From Nymphaea colorata (lineage: Eukaryota > Streptophyta > Magnoliopsida > Nymphaeales > Nymphaeaceae): a DNA stretch of 64,000 nucleotides. Shown here in pieces: positions 33,005-44,341 of the stretch. Under the pieces are notes generated by a model, which did not search any database, was not told the origin of the DNA, and worked only from the letters and a program-made list of their open reading frames with translations. The number at the start of each line of letters is the position of its first letter. Positions within the stretch are counted from its first letter, which is position 1. Made by a program: the position numbers and the translations under genes. The DNA is taken from the NCBI RefSeq assembly GCF_008831285.2, contig NC_045142.1:4595501-4659500 (forward strand), read 5' to 3'.

Positions 33005-34310
33005 CTCCCACTAAACCAGCACTTCATCCAAAGATAAAGCCCCCATACGAACAACATGTTCGTGAAAGACCTTAGGTGTTAAACCTTTAGTAAGTGGATC
33101 CACAATCATAGAGTTTGTCTTAATATGCTCTAAAGACACGTGACCATCTTGTATCATCTCTTTAATAGATAAAAACTTAATGTCGATTTGCTTTGACTTT
33201 AACAAACAACGGTTGTTATTAGAGTACATGACTGCTCAATTATTATCAAACAATAACCTTAGTGGTCTTTCTACACCATTCATAATGCACAGCACCATGA
33301 CAAAACTTCGCAACCGCAAAGTATGATTGGATGCCTCGTAACATTCTATGAATTCTATTGTCATGGTTGAAGTAGCTACTAGTGTCTGTTTGACACTTTT
33401 TCAAGATATAGCTCTTCCAACCATTAGAAATACATAGTCTGAAGTAGACTTTTTATTGTCTTGGCACCCAGCAAAGTCAGAATCTGAATACCCAATGATC
33501 TCAAATTGGTCTGATTTCTTGTATGTGACCATAAAATCTTTTGTTCCTTGTAAGTATCTCAATACTCTTTTAGCTGCTTTCCAATGATCTATTTCATGAT
33601 TACTTAAGTATCTGGTTAACATTCCAACGATAAATGCAATATCCAGACGAGTACAAACCTAAGCATACGTAAGACTACCCACAACAGATGAATAAAGAAT
33701 CATTTCAATTTCTTTAGATTTGAGTTCACTTTTAGGGCACTGTTTGAGACTAAACTTGTTTCATTTAGCAACTGGAGTATCTCCTGGTTTCTAGATTTCA
33801 TGCATATCACTGAAACACCTAATCAATGTAGGTCTTTTGTGATAATATAAGAATATCTCGAAAACGATCTCGAAATATTTGGATCCTCAATACAAAAGAT
33901 GCATCACCAAGATCTTTCATGTCAAACTTTGTTGACAAAAATTTCTTAGTTTCATGTAATATACCCACATCATTATTTACCAGCAATATATCATCGACAA
34001 ATAAAACCAGAAAGACAAAATTTACCTCCATTAAACTTTTGGTATATACATTAATCAACTATATTAGTCTCAAAACCAAATGAAACTACAACTTTATGAA
34101 ATTTGTAATACAACTGATAGGAAGCTTGCTTTAGCCCATAAATGGATTTTTTGAGTTTGTAAACTATTTTCTTTGCATTCCCTAAAACAAAGTTTTCTGG
34201 TTGCATCATATGTATTGTTTCATCAATGTCTCCATTTAGAAACACTGTCTTTACATCCATCTGATGCAACTCTAAGTCAAAATGAGCCACAAGTGCCATT
34301 ATGGTCATGA
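33005..34310 (-). pseudogene. Copia reverse transcriptase and RNase H remnants
   Basis: RT segments: LHQMDVKTVFLNGDIDETIH near 34250 (the usual VKTAFLNG block), SIYGLKQASYQ near 34120, and LFVDDILL, the Copia YVDDIL-type active-site block, near 33990. RNase H segments: HWKAAKRVLRYLQGT near 33560, GYSDSDFAGC near 33490, and SLEHIKTNSMIVDPLTKGL near 33130, which matches the RNase H C-terminus. Stops and frame changes separate them. Confidence 0.88.
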
Positions 34311-34699
34311 AAGAGTCTTTCGACGAAATTGAAGAGAAAACATCTGTGTAATCAATGTCTTCCTTTTGAGTAAAGCCTTTGCGACAAGACGTGCCTTCTA
34401 CTTTTTGATGTTTCGTAATGAATCCCTTTTGGTTTTAAATATCCATTTACAACCAATAAGTTTCACACCTTCAGGCAAGGGAACAATGTCCCATACGTCA
34501 TTATCCATTATGAACTTTATTTTCTCATTCATGACATCTATCCACTTATGAGATTTAGAAATCTTTATCGCTCATTGGAGGTTAATAGGATCATTCTCCA
34601 TTAAGCCCATATCAACATCATGTTCTTGGAAATAGACAAAATCATTTGAAATTGTGATTCTTCTCTCTCTAGTAGATCTCCTCAGTGGCACCTCTACTT

Positions 34700-35260
34700 G
34701 ATTTTCTTGATGTTGTTGAGTTTGTTATTCAGTGGTTTGAATAGAGAGACCATCATCATCGCCTTCTTCTGAATATGTTGATGGAACAATGGTAGGAATG
34801 AAGATCTGACTATTGCTTACAACATCTGTATGAGTAGGCTCAGATTGCTCTTCAAAGACAATGCTTCTAACCTGATCTCCTCCACCAAACTCAATATCCT
34901 CAAAGAAATTGACATTTCCTGTTTCAAAAGAACACTTACTGGTTGAATTATAAAACTTGTAACCCCTTAATGTTTGTTCATTTTTCATTTATACATTCAA
35001 TGCAAACATTAAAACCTACAAAATAAAGAGATTTCAGAATTCCATTCGACATAAGCCTTTTGACATCTTATCAGAGATATGTCCTAAGCGCCAACTTCTG
35101 GGTACTGAAGTTAAATTAACATCAGAACAAACCAAAGTGAAAATGTACATTTCTTTTCGTGCCATGCGTGATACTTGGTGCAATTCTTTTTCATATGACC
35201 TTCACCCAGCCTGATTTGCCTTCCTTATGCTTCTTTTATTTCTTAATGGATGAATGGTTA
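34700..35260 (-). pseudogene. Copia gag zinc knuckle, protease start and integrase-side remnants
   Basis: The minus strand carries a degraded GH-KKNC knuckle and a VCSDVNLTSVPRSW segment, like the linker before the protease WWLDSGAT motif. This is fused to RLGHISDKM, which resembles the integrase LGH motif. The pieces abut, implying an internal deletion of protease and most of integrase. An acidic segment at 34725-34988 (GLSIQTTE end) is the integrase-RT linker. Confidence 0.6.
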
Positions 35261-36049
35261 ACTGCAACTTACTTGACAGTCTTCCTTTTCTTACTTTTAA
35301 AATTTGAACCATTTAACTCAGAAATAGTACTCAAATTTATAAATATCATGGAAAGAAAACTCACTGTATAAAGAACAAAAATATCAAACATATTCACAAT
35401 CAATACATATACATAGATGAAATAATAAATATAAATGAACTTAAATACAATAGCCTAAATCCATGACAAGGTACCAGTGCAACATTAATATCCAATCTTT
35501 GGATTGAAATATTAACTGCAAGTGGTATTCTTGGTCGACAATGAATATAGATAATTAGCCATGTCAAATAACGAGCCCATCTTTGAATTGTCTACTATTC
35601 ACATGAAAACCTAAAAATTATCACATATTCATTGCCATGTATGCTTAAACCTGACCAAACAACAACCCTCCTTTGGGGTGATCATTACCCACATGGTTTA
35701 AGTATACTATTATCTAATGTTTGAAACAAGAAAATTTGTATACAACAGAGGTCACGTTGGGGACATAAAGTATAAATCTATCATTTTGAACAATAGACAT
35801 GACCAAAGATCAAATTCATAGTCCAAATATTCATCTAAGGTACACAAACAATTTTAATAACATGCAAAACATGATACTTCTATTAAAATTCACATACAAA
35901 ATTGTCTTGCATTCAATCCAAAACCAAATGATTCAATGAAATGGGCCCAAAAGAGACCAAGATTTCATAATTCGGTATCATAATTGTACTTAAGTAGGTC
36001 AAGAACCACTGAATTGGCTTTAAAATAGCCCGTATCGTTCTTAAACCGC

Positions 36050-36480
36050 AACTAAAACACCCACATGGTCTTAAATAGGGTCGAACCAGTTTAAAAATTG
36101 GACGAACCAGTCAAAAATAGACTGAATTGGTTTCGAAACCCACTGAACCGGTTACAAAATGGCTAAAATCAGTTCCGAAACTGAATGAACCAGTTAAAAA
36201 AACCCTGAATCGGTATGAAAAACAACTGAACTGGTCGAAAAATCATCTGAACTGGTTTGAAAAACAACTGAACCTGTCTGAAAAAGAATTGAACCGGTCT
36301 GAAAATCAACTGAACCGGTCTGTAAAGGGTCCAAATCTGTAAAAACCGTTTTAATTTTGAACTGAATCGGCTCCAAAAAATATGAACCGGTTCTGAATCG
36401 AGTCAAATCGGTCTTAAACCAAATGAACCGATTCGATTCTCTTCAGAATTGGTTTTAAAAAAAAGAACTGTTTTACAAAG
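36050..36480. repeat. 21-bp minisatellite of GAACCGGTNTGAAAA units
   Basis: Units of about 21 bp (CTGAACCGGTCTGAAAAACAA type) repeat about 15 or more times with drift. On both strands the array creates false open frames with a 7-residue period. It lies in the leader between primer binding site and gag. Confidence 0.8.
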
Positions 36481-36484
36481 TTTA

Positions 36485-36830
36485 AATTGTATGGATACGG
36501 GTCGGGTTCGACATAAGCTGATCTAGATCCGAAAGAACTATATGGATACAGGTCGGGTTTGACATGACACAACCTGGATCTGAAAGAACCGTATTTTCAG
36601 AATTTAAACCGTATGGATACGGGTTGGGTCCGACATGATCGACCCACATCCGAAATTCTTACTGCGAAAATTTAAACCAGATGGATACGGGTCGGGTCTG
36701 ATGGGGCCCGACCCGTATCCAAAGTCCTCACCGCAAACGGTCTCAAGCGGGCGGCCATTTTCTTTTTTTTTTCAAAGATTCTGATGGATCCGGATCGGGT
36801 CAGTCATGACTCGACCTGGGTCCGACCGCC
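36485..36830. repeat. About 60-70-bp repeats with GGATACGGGTCGGGT cores
   Basis: TATGGATACGGGTCGGGT-like cores recur near 36492, 36541, 36611, 36680 and, weaker, 36783, each followed by a GACATGA..GAYCC..TCCGAAA segment. Confidence 0.7.
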
Positions 36831-37186
36831 CGCTCAACCGCACGAGCGGTTTCAGGCAGCAGCTCCACCGCTCGCCTGCCGAACGGTAGGCGAACAGTAG
36901 AACTCCACCAGCAGGCCACCCAAGATTTTGGGTGGGCATCGGTGGGTCACAAGGTCCCGTTCGGCGACAACGACCTCGCAGGCTGTCGCCTCTCCCTGTG
37001 CCCCTTTCTCCGATTGCAAACAGAAGCCCGACGACTTCCATCGCTCATGCCCTTGGGCTATGCAATTCGTGGCCCCCTTTCCAATTTTTTTTTTAAAATC
37101 TTGCAGCCGAAGAAAGGGGAAGATCCGAAAGAGAAGAATGCACAAAAAATTCATCCAAAAAATCCAATGATTCAATAATAAACATA

Positions 37187-37199
37187 GGCTATGATACCA
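37187..37199 (-). other. Primer binding site for initiator tRNA-Met
   Basis: The minus strand reads TGGTATCATAGCC, matching the plant Copia primer site TGGTATCAGAGC except one base, two bases inside the 5' LTR. This fixes orientation and LTR boundary. Confidence 0.88.
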
Positions 37200-37201
37200 A
37201 T

Positions 37202-37663
37202 TGATAGAGAGAATTTCCTCATGTATACACAACAACAAATATGCTCTAAAATAGGATCTTGTTTATGCTAAATCATTGAATCAATACTTTAACTATAGCG
37301 GAAGCGTACGTGAATCCATCTGAGTAACTGAACGGTAGATCGCAGTAGGATCTTACAGGGTTTGTGCGGAGCATGTCAGTTTCTCTCATATGGAGAAGAG
37401 ACAACCCTAGAAAACGATGTTTCAAGCAACCGTGCACGACCCCAGAGACCACTACACTTTTATATCATGAGCAATTACAGATTCAACCCATTAAAAAATT
37501 CATAATTGCGTACATGTATCTATACATTTTAAAATTATCCCATACCATATTAAACGACGTGATATCCCAAAACGCAATCACTTAAGCGGATATTTACATT
37601 AAGATAACCATAATGTCTGAAATTCTTCATTGACATATGCCAGCCCACCAAATGATCATTACA
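37202..37663 (-). repeat. 5' LTR of the Copia element
   Basis: 462 bp. In element orientation it begins TGTAATGATC and ends CTCTATCA, giving TG..CA termini. It contains a 12-base insertion around 37426-37437 not found in the other LTR. Confidence 0.9.
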
Positions 37664-37668
37664 TTCTC

Positions 37669-37787
37669 CCCACTCACAACCACTACCACCTCCCCACTAG
37701 TCTCCCCAACATTAGCTGTAAACGATTATCCTTCACCATTTTCACTAGAGGTGGAGTGGGCATTTGCTACGGTCCTACAACTATGGT

Positions 37788-37824
<37 letters not shown>

Positions 37825-39003
37825 TTTCAGCAAAAGGCAGACCAAGGCAAAGGGGAAAGTTGATGTAAAAGATTTGGACCTACCACCCAATGGAGAGCTG
37901 AGACTCTCACACAACCCTTGCCTCTTTGAGCTTTTTTTTTTTTTTTTTGTGCCTTAAGGTGCCACTTTTCCATACTTAAACTTGGTAAGCACCTCGCTAT
38001 ACTTTAACTTGTATGGTGGTGACATTTCTTTACAGCAAAAGAAGTTGATACCTTTGACATTCAAAATAAAGACTGACTGCTTATCATTTCCCATTCAAAT
38101 GGTTGAGCCAACCCCTTCAAGACAAAAAATTGGACCCTTGCATGTCGAGACTTTTTTGTGCTTTCTTTTCTTTTCCTTTTTGTTGTTTCTTATTTTTGCC
38201 TCGCAACTACAAATTTGCATACATAAAAATTTTGAATTTTGGAAAAAGAAAACCAGAGACTACTTTTTCTGTGCACATTAAATCCACCCTAAGTTCTCTT
38301 AAATTAAATCAAGATAACTGCTTTTAGTGGTGGATTTAAATTGATGCTTAGTTATAGATGAAAATTACAAACAGTGAGCTGTATTTAATTTGTAAGCCAA
38401 AGAAGAAGGTTGTTGTAGCCGTTGGAAGATCATGAAAATTCAGTTATAAAAAAACTACTATTCTAGCTACTTAGTATTGATCAAGCATCCATTGGAGACC
38501 CAGCCAGAATTAAGAGTTCTTGACCATACTGCTACCTTTGCCTCCTTACAAATACTAAGTACTAACCTGAAAATTAAGAACTTTTAGTTCTTGGATGAGT
38601 CAACAACATCCCAAACACTTAATCAAATTCAAGAATTAGCCTACTTAGTTGGGCATGTTTGGCCACTTTCTGCTGTATTTTAATCTATTAGACAAAGGAA
38701 AAAAGAAAAAAAGGTAAGAAATAATAACAGACACGTGCCATCTCTATTACAAGAAGATAAATGTTCAAATAAACCACCCATAAAACGCTTATTCATTAGC
38801 ACTATCCATAATTGTCTTGAATAAACCGATTGTCAAGCAGCAAGGGATTGTCTAATGTTTCATGAACCTTCATCTGTCTGTTGCAATGTTGACTTCAACA
38901 TAAATTTCTACCTTTCTAATGGATGTCTTTGGTAATTTTCATATGAAAGAGATATTTCAGTTGAAGACACTGAAGTCATCATCACTTATGTGACTCACAT
39001 ATG
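37669..39003. other. No gene seen
   Basis: Holds a (GA)n run at 37789-37822 and a T run near 37930. It is the 3' flank of the large receptor kinase gene; no clear AATAAA close to the stop. Confidence 0.45.
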
Positions 39004-42000
39004 CTAAGCCTTGTAATAGATCTCCGTCTCCATCTCCATCTCCAATGCCTCATTCAAGTCTTTCAAAATATTATACATGGTTGGCCGCTCAGTGGACTTT
39101 GGTGCAGTACATGATAATACTATTTCTGCAATCTTCCTCATAGAATTCATTTTGTGCTGCCCTTTGATCGTTAGGTCAATAATGCTCTCTATCTCACCCC
39201 TCACAATCTTTGACGTTGCCCATTGAACAACATGAAAATGCTGGTCAGGACTGCGACCACACATGAGCTCAAGAAGAACCACACCAAAGCTATAAACATC
39301 ACTCTTTTTGGTGAGAATGCTTGTTTCGAAGTACCTGCAAAGCAGAAGCATATATTGACCTTCTCTTGAGAGTTGATTCAAATGTAGTCTTACTGGTTTG
39401 CTTTGTGGATTTACAAGCTGATGCCATCAAAGGTCTACCTAAGTCTTGCAGAGTTTATAAGCTCAAAAGAGCTCTACTTAGGTGCTTTGTCTTGCTAGTG
39501 TTATTATGCATGGTTCTCTTTCACTTCTTTTATCATTTTCTTGAATACAATATGATGTCTTTTATTGCTTTTCCTAATTCTCTTTTTTATATTGAGTTGA
39601 ACAATTGTATAGTCATATAAGAAAATAAGTAGCTAGAGCATATATGGCAGTAGAACATATGCATATGGCTGTATGAAAGCAAGAAATTAGACACGCAAGA
39701 GGGTAATCTAAAGTGGTGAAGTTGCTATGTAAAGCTCTCACGGTATATACTCATGGCTTCAATTGAAGGCAGTAGTTACTCTGGTTCACCAGCAGGATTT
39801 GGTTATTGCTTGAGCATGTGGTAGCATGTTGGAACAAAAGTTCCAACTCAAGTATAGCTAACAGCTACTCATACTAGTCAACATTTCATATTGGCTCTGG
39901 CCACATGATGTGATGAATGAATCATATCGTGACATATCATGAGCCATAGAGGTATAGGAAAGTTGAGCAAAGAAGGTTAAATAACTTAATGAAAAAGACA
40001 TACTGAGGATCAATATATCCAATGGTGCCAACAATCATGGATGATGTTTGAGTCTTCTCATAAGCCTTAGAAATCCCAAAGTCAGCTATTTTGGCTTCCA
40101 ATCGTCCATTCAAAAGGATGTTCGTGCTTTTTATGTCTCTATGGATGATGGCAGGTTGGCAACCAGAGTGTAGATACTCCAAACCTACATAGCAAGCTCG
40201 AACATTTTGGCATTGACAAGTGAATGATCAAAATAATGAAACTACATATAGACCAAATGTTAGTGTCCACATACCTGTTGCAACATCCAAAGCAATTTGC
40301 AGCCGCTTTTTCCATGTTAAGGGCTCTATTATAGCTTTGTTGCCTACATGTAACAAAAGTGATCTCTTAATAGTTAATTTTCTGATTTGTTACTAGATAT
40401 TCAAGCCAGCATGAAGCAATTATTGGCTTTGGTGTGTTGTTATTAGAAGTGGTCTTTGTCAATTGGGTAGCTTGAACCATTATATAATTTTTTTTTTTCA
40501 TTTATGTTCAGCTTTGTTCAATTCCTGTTTTAATTTCATGGGTAACCATTAGACTCCTAAAAATTCACTTAGGCATGCATGACAAGAATAATGTAGAAAA
40601 AAGGGGTTTCTCTTTTCATTATTATCCAGATTAGGTTGTTTAAATATACAGGACAGACACCAAATCAATTACCAACACAATGTTTCAACTGCATACTTAG
40701 AGGTTAGATGTGTGTGTTGTTAGTATTCTTTGAAGGCTTAATTTCTAGTTTCCTTCATGGCTGATAATGGTTTTGCTGCTAATACTTGTTTCAGTCCATA
40801 TGTTCTGATTTTTCTTTTTCAAATTTTCACTCTTGGCAAGAGCATGGTACATTCTTAATAAAAGAGAATTGATGTTCACCCTTCTAGCACAACTAAAATA
40901 AGTGAAATACAAAAAAGGAATATAAGCAAAAGATAGGAATGCTAACAAATTAAGTTACCAATTAAACTAAATCAAATGAGAAGTTCTACTCAACATGCAT
41001 GACCATTTCTTCACAAATTGTAATAGTAGCTTGAAGGAATACATGTAGACAACAAAAATGTAACGAAATGGAACAACAAAAGATTCCACAAATGTTAGAC
41101 CAATGGCTTCCACATTTCAGCTAGGCCTAGAAGAACGTCCTTATGTGCATGAATTCAGAACATGATCTCATCTACTAAGGTGCCATGAAATGCTTATAAA
41201 AAGTTGCAGGTGAACTCCTTTACAATATAGGAAACTAATAATCTAGCAGATGATGCATGTTACCTGACATATTTTGTGGAACTCATTTTATGATGTCACC
41301 TACAAATTGTTTTTATGAACTATTTATTGTGTATAATTCCAAACTCAACATATGGTGCAAAAAATAAAGTTCATCTAGGTGTATACCTGATAAAAGGTCC
41401 CTCAAACTTCCATTTTGCATATACTCATAGAGGACAATCAAATTCATGCCTTCATCACAAAATCCAACAAATGAAACAAGGTTTTTGTGGTGCACTGTCA
41501 TTAACAAATTAACCTGAAATGTTGCGTGTCATAAATCTTGAGTTCCTTCATATACAAATGGAAATGAAACAGGCATAAGTGATCAAATAATAAAGGATAA
41601 CTGTATTCTAACCTCTGCAACAAATTCTTTAGGTCCTCGTTGATGCAAATCTTTCAATACCTTGACTGCAACTTCATTGCCATTATTAAGGATGCCGTAA
41701 TAAACGGAACCAGATCCTCCATCACCAATAAGGATTTCAAAGTTATGTGTGATCTTCACAATTTCATTATAAGTGAATGCATGGTTTGGCCCAAGCTGAA
41801 TACAACCAGCCTGTTGCTTCACAGGATTCTCTACAATTTCACATAAAAAATTCTTAGCCAATCAGGAATGTGGTACACATGTTCATGGTGACTCTGCACA
41901 AAATTTGTTTCTTAAACCATTGTTTTAAACAATTCTCATGCCATTCTATTCATAAACAAGCTTAATTCAAGTAAATGTGTTTGAATGCCTATATGTTTTT

Positions 42001-44294
42001 GGAGTGAATACACTTCCTTTGATTATGATTGTCATTTTAATTATGCAATGGGTAATCTTTCTTAAAAAATAAGCAAATAAAACAAGCGAAGGAAAACCCA
42101 TGCTAGTACCCCTTGATAATGCATGAAATGCATCAATTTTAATATTTTTCATGCAATTTTGATTTGATTTTAATGTTTAAATCCTCATGTTTGTGTTTGG
42201 GTAGGGTTAAAGGAGTCGTAGTTTGAAGTTGATCAAAATTAGAGCTAAAACAAAGAAATTATATGTAAAACAGTGAAATTCGGCTCCAAGGGTAAAATCA
42301 TCTTTTTCTATTAAAAGAAACACATATTTTTTTTTTATCAAGCTTGAGTCCTTGATTCCCAAAACATGATTTTTATTTGGGTTTGCATTTTTGTTACAAC
42401 TCTTTTAAGTTTAATATGATTAGAATGAATTATTTAGTAAAGAAAATAAACCCTCTAGAACTATTTTGGAAAAATGAGTTTATAAAAGGCTTATTTTTGG
42501 AAATCTGACTTTTTTCATAGAGTTTTTATAATTTTTTTTGAGTTGGGCAGAAACCCTAGCTCGTTTTGGTAAAGAAGAGCCCGACTAGTAACTCTCTCCC
42601 TCTCTCTTTGGTTGTTTCTTGGCAATGCCCAGCGGAGAGGCGAGCTGCACAACGTTTCTAGGCAACGCCCCTTGCTTCAGTCCATTCTCCAAACTGTGAC
42701 CAGATTCCTCTCACTGTGCCAACCCTTTTGGGAACGTTTGACAACTATAACACATTGTTACTATCCTATGAGTCTGCCCCCAAAAAATAAAACATATTCA
42801 TGAAACACTTGTAACAATACTGTTTTATGAATTTACCCCATTTTCTATGACAGGTTCATGGGATGTTACTATCAACCACCAACTTCTTTGGGTCCAAGTC
42901 TGCAATAGTTTCTTAAGTACTTTTCTCCTTTTATTTTAAAAGTATATAAAACATCATTTAGCTAACTGATGTGCTCCAAGCTTGAGGAAGCAATTCTCTA
43001 GAAAGGAGGATTACTACTGCCCCTGTAACATCACTAAACAATGAAAAATTGTGGGCGAAAAATCATACTAGGCAATGAACTAATGAAGAATCAAGCACAA
43101 TAACAATGATCAGACAGCGGAAATAAGGATTAATTAAACAGTTTAAGGTTTTTCCATGTCTGCAACATTTTAGATAAAAAGCTACCTATAAACAAAAGAA
43201 CAAAGACATGTTAAAATTTCAAAACAATAACTCAAGTGATCTGGATCTCCAACGCATCAACTTACAGTTCCCCATCTCAATGGAGGTTTAAGACCTACAT
43301 ATGGATCAGGTCATCTACTGCCACAAACAAATATAGGTCTAGACAAATGTTTATTTGCCCTTCATCTGGAGGCCATAGAGAATGCTATGGCCTCTATACG
43401 TGGAAATGAGGTTTGAGCTCACTTCTATACTATGTGACCAGTGAATGAAATGATATTGTGAAAGCAATTGAAACTTGTCATTCTAACTTACATGACCATT
43501 GCATGTAGAGAAATCCTATCTGAATCAGATTGCATAGCAACAACAGAAATCCCTTATAGTGTCTTCAAGATGTTCGGGTGAGATTAACGAGAATTGAAGT
43601 CCCATATAAGTGTAGCGCGTATGCAGCTGCCTATGAATCAATTGAATGTCTCTAAAGCATTACAGAAATATCATATCTAGGCAATTAGGAATAACAAGAT
43701 AAGGTGGGCAAGGGGTACCAAAGAATCATGCTAAAAAAAGGCCTTTTAGCAGTATGAAGCATTGTTTGTGGAGCAAGAATGCTCTCTGTCTTTGACGGGA
43801 AAGTGGCTTGGCCTATATGCTAGAGGGTTATGTAAAGCCAATCATGTATGCTATTGACAATCAATTAAATTTGAGCCTATTGAGAGGCATTTAGGAATAA
43901 ATGATAACTTACCTAAATTATTATTGATCACAACATTAGATGCTGGCCAGCGACATTGTTTTCCAAAGTATGCATAGATGACACAACCAACTAGCAGCAG
44001 AAACATGATAACTGAGCCGACTGATACTCCAATAATGATTGGCTTTGGGCCGGGGGGTGGAATTGGGTTGTCATCAATCATATTTCCCGTTGTACTGCAA
44101 AACAGATGTAATTCAAGAGTTTCAACCATACTATGGATGAAATAGCACCGATAAATTACATATATTATATTACATAAATATACTTTTAGTTTGTCATGTT
44201 ATGATTGACGAAAATACCATAATTCGATTTTAAGTTTCTCTATTCTTAGAGAGTGTTTGATGACCTGGAAACATATCTAGGCACCACATGGTTG

Positions 44295-44341
<47 letters not shown>

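Larger units (their letters stand above)
32163..37663 (-). mobile_element. Degenerate Ty1/Copia LTR retrotransposon
   Basis: Two LTRs (32163-32615 and 37202-37663) flank a 4.6-kb interior, and TTCTC at 32158-32162 and 37664-37668 is a perfect 5-bp target duplication. On the minus strand the order is 5' LTR, initiator-Met-tRNA primer site, long repetitive leader, broken gag zinc-knuckle/protease, RT, RNase H, polypurine tract AAGTGTGAGA (32616-32625), 3' LTR. RT before RNase H with no integrase after it fits Copia. Stops and frameshifts are many, most of integrase is deleted, and the LTRs differ at many positions plus a 12-base insertion, so it is old and inactive. Confidence 0.92.

Noticed and set aside
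36127-36406. Open frames with 7-residue repeats (LNRSENQ / FQTGSVV) on both strands
   Set aside because: They are translations of the 21-bp minisatellite; any frame of a 21-bp array stays open by chance. No family resemblance.
36050-36480. CRISPR-like array of regular repeats
   Set aside because: Repeats are direct neighbours without unique spacers and drift continuously; this is a plant minisatellite.
36772-37238. Arg/Gly-rich frames in the Copia leader
   Set aside because: High GC of the repeat cores produces open frames; no domain recognised and they lie between primer site and gag.
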